From assembly GCA_026075535.2 (NCBI GenBank), contig AP026539.1, positions 9,176,001 to 9,240,000 of the forward strand: a DNA stretch of 64,000 nucleotides, written 5' to 3'. Within the stretch, counting starts at the first letter, position 1. Every line of letters starts with the position of its first letter. The DNA comes from Tricholoma matsutake. Lineage: Eukaryota; Basidiomycota; Agaricomycetes; Agaricales; Tricholomataceae. Made by a program: the position numbers and the translations under genes. Shown here piece by piece: positions 1 through 11,181 of the stretch. Below the pieces are notes generated by a model, which ran no database searches, was not told the DNA's origin, and saw nothing but the letters and a program-made list of their open reading frames with translations.

Positions 1-57
1 TTACATTAACAAAAGTTCTTACCTGTTTTCTTATAGGAGGACAAACTTATTCCCCCA

Positions 58-663
58 TGATATGTTAAGTGCTGAGCTGGAGGAAGGAAGTCTTTGGAAT
101 TCTGGTTGTACCTGGACGTTTGAAGTTGATGAGGGTGGATTGAGCAAGGCAGGGAACCCAATGGGAATCCGGGGCAGGGTTTACTTGATGTGCTGTACCA
201 AGTGGGGGGAACAGAAAGGACTTGGCTTCAACTTATAAGAAGTTGCACCCTTCTCCTTGTCAAGTGTCCTAATCTCAAGACAAGGGTAAGGAGGATGATC
301 AGAAATCTGGAGATTTTCTGCAGAGGAAGAGTTAAGTTTGAGTTAGACTTAAGAGGATGGTTTGGAGTGTAACAGGGTTGGAATTAGGTGGGTAACTTGG
401 TTGATTTACAAACTGCTGATACAGGACAAAAGTAGCTAGCTTAAATACTAAAGGCTGGAGGTGATAGGAGTTTCCAAGGCTGTGATAATTGCAAACCAGC
501 TTCTGAGACAAATAACCTGAAACTGTTTCATTGAATTGGAAATGAGGGAATTTCACCTCTAGGCAGTGCTGCTGATAGGAGGTGGGCTGTGATGCAAGGT
601 GGCTGGGAAGGGGGGCAGAAAATGATCAGAAATCTGGTCGAGAGGATTGGTCTTGACATGATA
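58..663 (-). mobile_element. Solo LTR (Ty3-I-like, divergent) with 5-bp target duplication
   Basis: The LTR runs from TGTTAAGTGC at 63 to GGTCTTGACA at 658 (596 bp). It is flanked by TGATA at 58-62 and again at 659-663, a typical 5-bp Ty3 target duplication. Internal stretches such as CAGAAAGGACTTGGCTTCA (about 211-229) are shared with the LTRs of the Ty3-I elements at 22908 and 38428, so it is a diverged member of the same family. It has the same orientation as Ty3-I copy 1, i.e. coding sense on the minus strand. No internal region remains, so it probably arose by LTR-LTR recombination. Confidence 0.8.
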
Positions 664-1620
664 CATGTTCACCAGAACTTTCTTACAAGTCCAAAACTGC
701 TCCTAAAATAGTGATTACACACAGGAAGGTATGATCTGAAAAGGCAACTGAGATTGAGTGTGCAGTAGAACTCGATGACAGCAATGAGAAAGTGGTGACC
801 CCAAGCAAAAAGAAGTGGGTTGTATGGGGTCAGTCTTGGAGACAATGTAGTTTCCATGCATGCATAGTGTTGTTGGGTCAGCCATTGCAAGGTTGATGAA
901 TGGCACCAAGAAGGGAATTAAGGTATTGAGAGCACTAAGTTGAGTGGCAGTGTTTTCAGAGAAGACATTACTGAAACAAATTGTTGAAGGGATGACCAGC
1001 TCATTATTTGCATTGTAGCAGAACCATTCAGTGTGACATAACATTGTGACATCACTGTGTGAATTTCTTGTAAGTGAAAGTGTTTCAATTTGAATTGAGA
1101 CTCACCCATTTTCAGTCATTGATACACTAGTCTTTTGCTTGCTACTATCTGGCATTGTCATTTTTGGCTCAGACACAGTAGTATCAGCCCCATTCCTGTT
1201 TTTGAAAAAATCAGTCAGTCCACATAATTGAACAGTTGTGCACTTACTTATCTTCATCAAGTCGCTATTTTAGTGTTTCTGACTTGCCATCTAGCCTGGT
1301 GTTGTTTCTCAGTTCTTTAAACAGTACATTTTCTGTCCAAAGATGGAGTCAATGCCACTTAGCAGGAACATCTGATGATACATGGCCAGAGCTTCAGATA
1401 AACAGGGTCTGATGGCATATTGCACATGTTTGGCTTAACCTTCCAGATAGATCTAGTGTAACCTTTAGCTGTCCCAAATGCAAGTTAAGATGAGAGACAG
1501 ATAGAGCTCAACTCTCTGGAATCCATATCTGGGTCAAGTAAGGAGCTCAGCCTATGCCTATTCTGAGTTGAAGGTTGATATTATGACTGAGCACTTAGAT
1601 CCACGAGGTCAGTCCATTGA
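664..1620. other. No recognisable gene
   Basis: Only short frames with many stops occur on both strands. A minus-strand reading of about 110 codons (715-1044) is cysteine- and histidine-containing, but I do not recognise it. I see no repeat or RNA structure here. It lies beyond the 3' end of the G1 pseudogene. Confidence 0.4.
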
Positions 1621-1905
1621 TTGACTGCTCTATCTAAATATAGCTCACTCAGACTGGCAGTTTGGGCATGTTCGACAGATGCCTATGGAACCACAACAGC
1701 CAAATGCGTGGTCTGCAATGATGGGCAATCTCGTAAACTATTTCACTGGCCTAAACATGAGAAGTCCACTACACATCAGAACCACCTACAATTTTGTCAA
1801 TCTCAAGCATGCAATGTGATTCAACCTTCACCACAAGGGGGTTCACAAAATAAAAAATATGACCTAGGGTTGAATTTTTTATTTCGACCATCTAGGCTAG
1901 ACTAA
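1621..1905 (+). pseudogene. Unrecognised fragment with a zinc-finger-like C2/H pattern
   Basis: This open frame of 94 codons contains CVVC followed about ten residues later by FHWPKHEKSTTH, giving two cysteines and spaced histidines. That resembles the short zinc-binding N-termini of many basidiomycete repetitive proteins. There is no clear start context and the frame closes without a continuing exon, so I treat it as a fragment. It is transcribed towards the 3' end of G1 on the other strand. Function unknown. Confidence 0.25.
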
Positions 1906-1953
1906 CCCTACTATGTAATCAGGCACATATCTATATAAGGAAATATGACATTA

Positions 1954-4900
1954 TCAATGCTGGTGCTTCCCTCGCGCTTGCCCAGATGTCTCGCAAGCCA
2001 CACAAAGCCATTTCCATGGTTTTATCTCCAGCTCAACACAACTGAGGTGATACTATATAATAAGGTGAGTGATATAAGCCACAAATATAACAAGAAAAAG
2101 GTCAATTACCCATTTAGTTTCACATCCTAGCTCCTTACACTTAATAATTGCATTTGATGGCAACTTCAAAGAATTGACCACCTCTCCACAGAGGCATCTG
2201 TTCAAGGAATCGAGTAAATGTTTTCTTGGGACCCATTTTCACTTGGATTGCCTGGTTTCTTCAACAATCGCAGCATTCTCAGTGCTGGCAGCAACAGTTC
2301 CCTCAATTACTTGGATATCTGATCCTGTTGAGCTGGGCATATCATTGTCAGTATTGGTCCATTCAGTAGGCAGTCCCTGCAAGGTTTCAGGATCCTCATT
2401 TCCCTGCACACCTTTGTAAGTAATTGCTCTTCACAAGGTTTTGATAACACTCATGCTGCACTTAGCTGATGATTCTCTGTCACTGGCAACAATTGTCATG
2501 ATGTCCTCAGAGTTTCACATGTGAACAGCGCTGAATTCCACGATGCCAGCATTACTCCTCCCTTTCAAACCCACATCGACCTCATCGTCAGCAGAGGAAT
2601 CACCATTGAGAGACTGCAACAGCTGCACAGCCTCTTCCTCATGAACATTCGCACCCTCATCACAATCATTTGTAGAACCCTCTGATTCACTATATTCTTC
2701 ACTATACAATTCACTAGAGTCTTCACTATCCAATTCTGATTCAGAGCTGGGGTCTGAACCATTGTCCTACAAAGCTGGTGCGTCATCACTGGCATTGTTG
2801 ACATGTCAGGTTCAGTCATTCCACAGAGGAATAATACTAGTAACAAAATACCTTGTGGCAGGGATCTGCACGCGGTGGTCTTCTGAGATGGTCAGAGGTG
2901 GGAGTTTCAATTTCTTGGTGTGTTTGACTGTTACTTTCATTTGATTTGCCCAAATCCACCTCATTTCCATAATCTCAAAGTTTGTGAGCTTCCAGATGCT
3001 CTCATATTGCATGAATGGTATGTTTGGGTGCTTTTGCTGGAAATGCATCTTGAAAAAATACCTCCAGATTGCAGGGTCCAATTTGGGGCACAGAGGGCAA
3101 TGAATTGGCACATTGGAGCATGGAGAAGAGGTGGTTGACTCAGATGCTACACCATAAAAATATTTTACCTTCATGAGGCAATCCTTTGATGCAGCTTGGT
3201 GAACTATTAGACTGGCATGGGCACCCTTTCCCTTCTTCAAAAAGAATTGACAAAGGGGCAATGGGCAGAGACACAACCTGCAAAGAGGGCATTGACCAAT
3301 CAATGCTAGGATTGTGAAGAACATGAGCACCAACATGTTCTAGCACACACTGTCCTTGCAAAAGCTCAAGAGTAATGGTAAGTGAGCACCTTAGGCAGTC
3401 TGATGTGCCAATATCAACAAATTCCTGGTCGTCACTGCATAGAAAACACACCCCACCTGTTTGGTTATTTAAATTTGTCATAGGTTAATCTAAAAAAGCA
3501 ACATGACTAACCAGATGCTTCACAATAGAGATATTCCTTCAATGGTGTGAGCTTGGGAATGTTCTTGAGGTTTGAAACCATAAGCTGCTGGAAGATACTC
3601 ACTGCTAATGCCTTGAGGACAGTACTCTGGAATAGGTACCAGCCTGTCTCAACATTTGAAGGGGTGGGATTGATTGGTTGGATTAGTTGTCCTGGCACAG
3701 TGAAAGAATTTTCCTTGGCCATATGGTAAGTACACCAGTCATAAACACATTCTGGGTCCTCATGAATGGTTGCAGGTCATAATCTGACTATTTGATATGA
3801 TACCGTGACTGTCTCTTCGGATAGCATGTCGAGGTTGAGATATGAAACTGACTGGCCATTGAACCTTAGGGCATTTACCTCTCCGATACATAGCCAAAGC
3901 TTGTGTTTGGAGGAGAGGATGGTCACAATTGGATCCGAGATGAGAAGAACTTCAGAATCATCTTTTGGAGCTGGAAGGGACCCTGAAGTGTTCTCACTAA
4001 CAATTTTATTTTGAATGTGTCATCCAATGTCCTGTACACGGCATAAGCAATCTGTTGAGCCAGCATGCTTTCTGTATTTAGTGAAATTTGCCAACACATG
4101 TGCTTTGGATTTCAGCTGTCCGTTGATAAGCACCTGGCTATCAACAACCCAGTGCTGTGGTGTGTCTGAATTGGTGGTAATATCAGAGGAAGCTGACAGC
4201 TCTCCTAGCACATCTTTGACTTCAATGCACACTTCTGCATCATCCAAGCCTGAGTCTGAATTTGGATCTTGATTGGCCCCACATATAGATGGTGTTGGAT
4301 ATTCCAGACTTTCATCAATGTTGTCTTCAGCAAGGGGAACATCAAATAGAAGAGTACCAAATGGTGCAAGAATGTCAACATCTGGGTTTTCCTCAAGTTC
4401 ACGGAGGATATCTCTAAGGATTTTGCAATCTTCCTCCATGAGATGGTGTCCATGGTTCCACAAGGTTTGTATGGAAATGTCCTTCACCTTGACATTTCCT
4501 CTCCATGATGCAGGTTTAATATGGTCCACTCCATTGGGAATCTCATTTGAGTCTCACAAGAGGGCAGGCAGCTTGAGGCATCGGGGCACTTGGTCCCATT
4601 GCAGGTATTTGGACAGAATATTTGATACTTCTGTAGTTCCAGCAAGATGAGAACGAGCTGGAGGATATCCAAATTTGCATCATTACCAACCATTGTTCTA
4701 AGAATTCCAAACAATTCCTCAAGTCTGTCAGTCCCCAGCAGAGTAACCCAAAATTCTCCATCCAGATCGTCAATCTTGGCTTTGGCAATAGAGAACAAGA
4801 TGTTCTTGATCACGATCATGATGTCAATGTAAAGGTTTGTTGATATGAAGTCCTTTCCAGCCAACTTGTAAAGTGCAAGTGCTAGATGAGCAGCAGCACT

Positions 4901-5400
4901 TAGGTGCTCAATTTGTTCTGAGAGTGAAAAATCAACACAGAGATATGGAAAGACAAGGTGGAAAAGAAGCTTTCCAAGGATCCACAAGGCCTCTTGAGCA
5001 GCCAAAGCTCCTGGTTGAGAATTCAACTGGGTAGTGGTCCAAGGCAGTGACCAAATGTCCTGCAGCATATCAAATGCTATCTTCTTGTCCTGTTGATCCT
5101 CCAGATTAAATAAAGACCTAATGTGATCAGCAGATAGCCCATTTGACTTGAAGTGATCCTTGATAATGTCAGGTGTAACTCAAAAAGCCTTAATAACAAC
5201 GCCGCGTTGTCAGAGAAGGAGGTTCCGAAATCTCTTGAAGATATGTTTCCAGTTTTTGTCACATGTCAGATCATCATCACTGACATGGAGATTTAAAAAT
5301 TTGAGAGGTTGAAGCAGGCAATAAATGGTTGATTGGAGGAGAAGTTGATGCTTGAAAGTGAGAAGGATAAATGATGATCCTCATCTAGTTTCATGAGTAC
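1954..5400 (-). pseudogene. G1, 3' half: large Agaricomycete PHD-finger family protein (broken)
   Basis: This is the C-terminal half of a very long protein of a family I recognise from memory as present in many copies in mushroom genomes and of unknown function. Reading the minus strand, conserved blocks occur in order: DDDLTCDKNWKHIFKRFRN near 5300-5220, DMLQDIWSLPW near 5060, LLGTDRLEELFGILRTMVGN near 4740-4670, DHIKPASWRGNVKVKD near 4530-4480, a cysteine-paired block near 3480-3340, CSNVPIHCPLCPK near 3120-3070, an acidic tail near 2720-2560, and a PHD finger at 2196-1993. Several frameshifts and stops separate the blocks. The 5' half resumes at 12977 after TE-A. I infer a nuclear or mobile-element role from the zinc fingers; the family function is unknown to me. 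Confidence 0.75.
1993..2196 (-). other. PHD finger of G1, split by a 57-nt intron (2053-2109)
   Basis: Exon one gives CLCG, then KC and GCETKW. The minus-strand intron starts GTAATT at 2109 and ends TATAG at 2053. Exon two continues YHLSCVELE and ends with WLCVACE, and the frame stops at 1954-1956. Joined, the ligand order is C-x-C, C, C, H, C, C-x2-C, which is a complete PHD (C4HC3) finger. The restored finger supports both the intron and the true 3' end of G1. Confidence 0.75.
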
Positions 5401-5651
5401 TTTACACTCCCCTACCTATTCTGGTTGGATTCTGGTTTGTCCGGCTGGAATTTCCAGAATTTCTGGAATATTTTTTGTATGTAGTTTTGCCTATGCAGCA
5501 CAATTCCGGTCAGAATAAGGATCCAATTTACAGCCGGAATCCCCGGAATCTGACTGGACTCATCACAACCAGAATAACAGGAATAACCGGACTAACCGGA
5601 CTAACCAGAATAACCAGAATGCACGTGCTTTCCCAAATAAAAGTTCGACAC

Positions 5652-5722
5652 ACATCAAGAATTGAACACTCGACCTTGGGTCTGCACACATAACAGCACA
5701 CTTAACCACTGAGCTACCAAGC
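5652..5722 (-). other. tRNA-like module at the left end of TE-A
   Basis: On the minus strand there is an A-box-like TAGCTCAGTGG (complement of 5706-5716) and a B-box-like GTGTTCAATTC (complement of 5659-5669). The spacing suits a tRNA-derived internal Pol III promoter. Transcription would run outwards, from the element interior to its left terminus, through the GGAAT-rich subterminal repeats. It is not a functional tRNA: no clean cloverleaf or CCA-end context is seen. Confidence 0.55.
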
Positions 5723-5935
5723 AATTATTCTTGGGCATACATTTAATACTTTTATTACCCAACCAAGGTACATAGTTAATCACAGCCATTAGTGGAATAA
5801 TTAACAAGCTTTTTCAATGTGCCTTCGGCACATGGGTGATTTATATTTATATCTACTCATCTTTATATATGTACTATGATACATTATATTATATACTATG
5901 ATACATTATTGTACCCATTTCTATGTATGCTCTAT

Positions 5936-8060
5936 CTACACATTATCTAGTAGTACTTCATTATATACAATATTTTTTGTTATTGCCTCCTCACTTGTAC
6001 TTGCCCAGATGGCTTTGATGTTGTGAACTGATGTCACCTGAGAGATTGCCACATAGAACTGCCCATGTGTAAAAACTGGAGTCCACAGGTCAAGACCAAC
6101 ATGTCTGACAGACTGGCCCTGTGACTTGTTGATTGTCATTGCAAAGGAGAGCCGCACTGGAAACTGTCTCCTGGTGAACTCAAAAGGCACTTGATCCTTA
6201 GTTGGTCGCAGTGTGATCCTTGGAATGAACACAGTCTCTCCAGCATGATCCCCAGTCAGAAGCCATACCTCCAACACCATGTTTCTCATCCTTGTGAGAA
6301 TTCCTCTGCTCCCATTGCAGACACCATGCCCAGGATCCAGGTTCCAAAGCACCATCACTGGACAACCAATCTTGAGAGCTGTCTGAGCCAATGGCAGTCC
6401 TGAGCAGTTGATTGAGTTCAGATACTCCACAGGGTACATGAGCTCTCCCTGGTCTGGTGTGTTGTTTGGAATTGAGTCAGCACTGTGAAACACCCTCTGC
6501 TGTCTAGGGAACTTGTGAAGGATAAAAGCATTGAGGTCATCCACATCATCGTTGTGGCTTGACAGGATTGTCTGATCTGAGAAGTACTGGTCTGAGTGCT
6601 GTTGTGGATGATGGATGTCAGGATAGATGGCATCCATGAGGGAGGGGACTGAGTTCTCTGGGCACTTGAAATGGTCAGGAAGATGGATGTTGGCCTCATT
6701 GTCTGTGTGCATTCCATGACCAACCTCAAGCTGCCACCTTGCAAAGTTGCGCTCCTCTGGAACATCTCCACTTAAATGCATGTTCTGCTTGAGATAGAGC
6801 ACCTGGATATTCCCCCAAAGAGCAGAGTGCTGCATGGAGGCACTGACAGTCTGAGGATGCGATCCTCTGATGATAACAGGCAGAATCTGCTGAAAGTCCC
6901 CTCCAAAGACGATGGTGCCACCAAATGGCTTGTCTGATCCACGGACATCACAGAAGGTGCGATCAACAGCCTCATAGATGTGACAATGCTGCATGGGGGC
7001 CTCATCCCAAATGACCAAGTCTGCTGCACATATGAGCTCTGCATGCTTAGAAGTTTTTGAGAGGCTACAGGTGGAGGACTCATGAATGGGAATGGGAATC
7101 TTGAATGTAGAGTGTGCAGTGCAACCACCTTTGAGAAGAAGGGCAGCAATGCCTGAGGATGCAACACAGAGAACAATCTTAGCCTGGGAGCAAAGCCTGT
7201 AGCACAGAGTATTGTAGATATATGTCTTGCCAGTGCCTCCAGGGCCATGGAGAAAAAAGGTCTGGCCAGACCAAGCATTGACTGCAGCAAGGATTTCATC
7301 AAATGCCACCCTCTGATCCTGATTCAACCTTGCCTCATGCTCAGCTGCCAGCACTGCTTGCTCCTTGGCATTGTACAACCTCTGCTCATTGATGAGGTGG
7401 TTGCCAACCATGGCTTGCCAGTCCTGGGTATACTGAGGCATAGTGGGCCAATCAGCAAGGGACTTGTTGGTGTGAGAGAGAAGCCAGTCAATGAGGAAGA
7501 GGCCATAGTCCTGGACATCACCATCAGTGGGGTTGAGGCGGTTGTAGTCATGCTGAAGGCGGTAGCACAGGTCATTACAGATGTGAATCCAAAAGGTGTT
7601 CCAGAGTGCAGCAGGGTCAGAGGGCAGACAGTCACAAAGAATGGTCATGAACAAATGGCAAAGCTGCTGACCTGTCTGCATGGACCTGGCCTCCTCTAGA
7701 CACTGATGCCACTCCTGATCATCTTCCAACAGTCCATGGGCAAGGCAGGCCTCTCTAAAAGATGGTGCCTGCACATTTTGGAAGGTGAGGAGGCTCTCAA
7801 ATGATGTTGGGCCTCTGACAGAGGTGAGGAGAAGGCGGAGATAAAAGCGCTCACTGGCAGTGGGGTGGACATAATACAGCCTGCCAACTGCAAAGTCATG
7901 TTGCCTGGGTTTCCACTTGCCAGTACTCTTGTGATACACAAACTTGGAGGGATAGTCCTGGTACAGAAGGTCACCTCCAACCTCTGGATATTCCAGGTTG
8001 GCCTTGAAGAACGCAGTGAGAGTGGTGTCTTTTGTGGCTGCTTGCTCAATGACCTGCTGA
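5936..8060 (-). pseudogene. Helitron RepHel, Pif1-like helicase half
   Basis: An open frame of about 667 codons from 7939, extending upstream in frame to about 8060, encodes a superfamily-1B helicase. Walker A is GPGGTGKT (near 7230), Walker B is VIWDEAPMQ (near 7000), and FGGDFQQILPV (near 6890) and the C-terminal TINKSQGQ (near 6130) are classic Pif1/Helitron motifs. The upstream part, KSTGKWKPRQHDFAVGRLYY, is the block that normally lies just before the helicase in Helitron proteins. In an intact Helitron this enzyme unwinds donor DNA during rolling-circle transposition. The helicase motifs look intact here, but the fused nuclease is missing, so the full enzyme cannot be functional alone. 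Confidence 0.85.
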
Positions 8061-9501
8061 TCTCTGGCCAGTTGGGGTTGGCAGTTATAGTGAGAAAGAG
8101 GTCGCCACCTTTGAAGTACCGATTGATGGCCAATGAATCCTGGAGGAGCTGCTGCATGTGGCGGGTGCTTCCAGCAAAGGAAGACGGCAAGATAGTCCTC
8201 TGACCAAGAGCCCTGGGGTCTGCATCAATGTTGGCTGCAACAGCATCTGTGAGCCCAGAATACACCTCACTGCAAAGCTTGCCCTGGCTGGACATGATAT
8301 ACATCAGACGATCCTGCTCACAGGTGGCCCAATGGTCACACACATACTGCTGAAAGAGTTTTCCTGCCTGGAAGATATGCTGGGGCTCAATGTTGGGAGG
8401 GCATGGATGAAGACGATAGCGATAGAACTCTGACTTGGTGACATGCTTGCACTTTCAAGGCTGGCCCTCAGCAGGAACCTCCACAGCACCATCCTGATCA
8501 TTGACCTCCTCACCATCTCTGTACTCGAGCCAGGGATGCCATGAGAGCTGGCCAGTGGGATGCAGCAGCACATAGTGGAGGGCAGGATAGAAAGGATGGC
8601 ACTCAGAGATGTGCTGGAGGCCATTCCCATACTTGCGGTAGAGGATGATGTCACAATAGCCCCCTGGCTGGTCTCCATCCCCCAGAAGAATAATGGCAAT
8701 CTCATTTTGGCTGGCATCAGGAAGGTTGTACCAACGGCGATCACAGCCCTCATCAAAGTGAAGAGTGATCTTGCACTGCTGCTCAGGTGGCAAGTCTTGG
8801 GTGAGCTCAAAGGCCTGTTTGTAGAGTGCAACTTCTGGATGGTGGTTGTGAAGCATGTCCTGAAGATTGCTTAAGGTGTCTGGTTGCAGATGGGTGTTCT
8901 CTCTGTGGTTGCGACGATGCTCAAATGCCTGGGCAGGATCATAGATGTAAAGCTGGGAGTACACAGGACTCTTGCCTGCGAGGGGAAGAAGGGAACCTGC
9001 TTTGTGGGACATCTCACTATGGAGCCTGAAGATCCAGGGCCCATTGCCATCGTTCATGGAGTTGTCTAGATTTCAGCCAATAGAGGTCATGGCAAGTGCA
9101 TTGTTGTAATTGCATATGTGCTCACAGAACTCTTTGCTGAGATGATCCTGGCCATTGAAGAGTTGGGACAGCTCATGGGGGAGGTCATGGAGACGGGGGA
9201 GATCAACTTTTCCACTGAAACAGCACATGCCAAACTTGGGATTTATTAGAGAAGACTTGGCAGTTTTCTCTGCCATCCAATGGAGTGCATGGCATGAAGA
9301 ACATTGGATATCCATACTCCCAAGACTGTGGACAGGCCAGTTGAGATTGAATGGCTGGCGGGCAATAGGAAGGGGCTGAACAGGTGCAGGAGCAAGAGGC
9401 TGAGCAGGAGCAGGAGCAGGTGGCTGAGCAGGGGCAGGAGCAGGAGGCTGAGCAGGAGCAGGGACAGGAGCAGGTGGCTGGAGTGGATTCAAAGGAGGCA
9501 T
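8061..9501 (-). pseudogene. Helitron RepHel, N-terminal Helitron-like domain (nuclease core deleted)
   Basis: One frame runs from 9501 to about 8063 with two in-frame TGA codons (at about 9075 and 8457). It contains a zinc-like segment CSSCHALHW near 9300, FGMCCFSGKVDLP near 9220, ICNYNNALAMTS near 9090, and RTILPSSFAGSTRHMQQ near 8190. It reaches FLTITANPNWPEI near 8063, the start of the Helitron-like Rep region. Directly after that motif the reading frame changes and the protein resumes at TTLTAFFKANLEYPE of the pre-helicase block. The HUH nuclease motif and the catalytic tyrosine region that should lie between are absent. It shares the transcription unit with the helicase half. Confidence 0.8.
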
Positions 9502-9539
9502 GGCAGGGAAAGGCTAGTTGTTCAAATATCAGCCATGAA

Positions 9540-10440
9540 ATGTACATAGAAAACAGTGGAAGGAGAATACCCACCACAGGAACAGGAGCTCCTCTACCTC
9601 TACCTCTACCCCTACCTCTACCTTGACATCCATGCACAGGAGCAACTGGCAAGGGTGGAAGAGCTGCATGCTGGGCCATGAGATCAGCCATAGGCAGTGG
9701 AGCAGGAGCAGCCCCACGACCTTGAGCCCCACGATCATGACCTCGTCCTGCATTGACAGGAAGAGGCGGAAGAGCAGCGTACTGGGCCATGAGATCTGCA
9801 AATGTGAGGGGAGCAGGAGCAGGAGCAGGAGCCTGAAGTGGGGGAACACCAAAAGGATCAGGGTTATTAGCAGGAGCCTGGAGTGGGGGAACACCAAAAG
9901 GGTCAGGGTTATTAGCAGCTGCACCAACCATGGGAGGAGGAGGAGGGAGTGGGAGGCCAATCAGAGGAGGGGCAAAGCACAGGAAATGGGCATGATGAGG
10001 AGTGCAGTGACACTCAGGGCTATCCAGGACACGCCGGTCTCGTTCACCTTTCTGGGCAGCAATACGCATCCACTGAGGGGTGTTGGGAGGGGTTTGATCC
10101 CTGCAGAGGCAAGGATGAGAATAGAACAAAAGAAGGAAAGAAATCAGGATGTACTCACATGGTTAAGAAGCCCAGGTGAATGGAGATGGAGCACTCTCCT
10201 GCTGCAGCTGTGTGCTCAGATTCCTAAAGGAAGCAGTGAAATTGGTGCAAACAGCGGTAGTTGACAGTGGAGTGACTTCCAGCGATGGAAGGGGAGGCAA
10301 CTGCATACCTGCCAGCCCAATCTCCCTACACACTGTGCCCAGAGAGAGGTCCAGGCCCCAAATCAGGGATTTGGGCCCCAAATCAACTGGCAGACACTCC
10401 TTTGTTGAAAAGGAGAAGCCAGGGAGGCAGGACTTCACTG
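9540..10440 (-). pseudogene. Helitron RepHel 5' exons: proline-rich, RG-rich leader
   Basis: The region upstream of the conserved domain reads as a Pro/Ala-rich leader with a duplicated block NNPDPFGVPPLQAP (near 9900 and 9850) and a GRGRGRGRGRG run (near 9615). A probable 58-nt intron lies at 10101-10158 on the minus strand (GTGAGT to CTGCAG). It joins an upstream frame near 10160-10440 to DQTPPNTPQWMRIAAQ. The (PAPAPAQ)n repeats near 9380-9490 belong to the same frame family. Such low-complexity leaders are poorly conserved; the exon structure is an inference from splice signals. Confidence 0.45.
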
Positions 10441-10996
10441 GGCTTCACCTTGGTCTACTTATTCCTCAAGAACCCAATTGCAAAGGCAACTGGAGGAGAG
10501 AAAACACCAAACCCCACTCACCTCACTCAAAAGGCAGGTCCCAGGCCAAAAGCTGGGAAGAGAAGGCCATCAGCAAAAAAGAGAGGATGGCAAGGGAACA
10601 CCCAACAAAAACCCAGGGGGAAGCAGGCCTAGAGGGACAGATATACTATGAGAAACCAAGAGGTAAGGCAGCTGACTCACCAAAAGAAGGATAGGCAAAA
10701 ACTGAAAAGACAGCAAAAACCCTCTAAATGGAGAAGCCAGGGGCTGCAGAACCCCCAAAACAGTGTGAGATGGTCAGCAGGACCCAATGACACCTAAACC
10801 TACCTTTGTGGAAGGCAGAACACAGAGGGAGAAAGGCAGGGAAGAAGAGAGATTGCGTGAGACAAATATTTTGATGTGTGATGCGCTGGCATGGGTTTTG
10901 CCAGCCTAAAAGAGCATGGTCTGCTTAGTCAAATTTTACATAATATTAAAACACTCTCAAGGTCAGCTGACTGACATGACTTTATTATATTATAAG
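10441..10996 (-). other. Helitron 5' non-coding region and terminus
   Basis: No credible gene is seen on either strand; frames on the plus strand are lysine/proline-rich shadows. It ends at the AT-rich 5' terminus CTTATAATATAATAAAG (minus strand). It probably holds the promoter of the RepHel gene, but no specific motif can be defended. Confidence 0.4.
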
Positions 10997-11037
10997 TATG
11001 CATATGCATGACACATGACACATGACTGCCAGCTCAC

Positions 11038-11160
11038 AACCACCACCACCACTGTCACCAACGCTGCCTCCTCCTCCTCTCCACTCTACCACCACCACTG
11101 CATGTGCACCCACCACCACCATTCCCACGCCCAATGCCACCATCACCACCACCTTCAAAT
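11038..11160. repeat. CCACCA-rich tract of TE-A
   Basis: This tract is rich in CCACCA/CCACCAC with a CTCCTCCTCCTCTCCACTCT core. It is present at the same place in TE-B (17394-17515) and, in reverse, in TE-C (about 44568-44690), so it is an ancestral part of the family interior. Confidence 0.6.
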
Positions 11161-11181
11161 GAGCTGACTGGATGGAACGCA

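Larger units (their letters stand above)
5789..10996 (-). mobile_element. Helitron inserted in TE-A (5208 bp)
   Basis: Comparison with TE-B fixes the ends: TE-A reads CAGCCA|insert|TATGCAT where TE-B reads CAGCCATATGCAT. On the minus strand the host A at 10997 precedes the element and a host T (complement of 5788) follows it, the A/T target of Helitrons. The 3' terminus ends CTAA and carries an upstream hairpin GTGCCGAAGGCAC (complement near 5824-5836). The 5' terminus begins CTTATAATATAATAAAG rather than the usual TC. The coding region is a RepHel gene on the minus strand in which the nuclease core is deleted. Confidence 0.8.

Noticed and set aside
5401..5640. CACTA superfamily assignment from the CACTCCCC word near the ends
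   Set aside because: The inverted repeats extend outside CACT (TTTACACT / AGTGTAAA in TE-C) and the duplication is read outside that, so the CACTA rule is not met.
5936..7939. A host PIF1 helicase gene
   Set aside because: The pre-helicase block and the upstream Helitron-like domain, together with an empty-site boundary, show that it belongs to a Helitron.
9380..9500. A coding gene on the plus strand rich in Glu and Gln
   Set aside because: It is the shadow of the Pro/Ala repeats of the Helitron leader on the minus strand.
10176..10694. A plus-strand gene in the Helitron 5' region
   Set aside because: Lysine/proline-rich composition with no motif; it overlaps the probable first exon of RepHel on the other strand.
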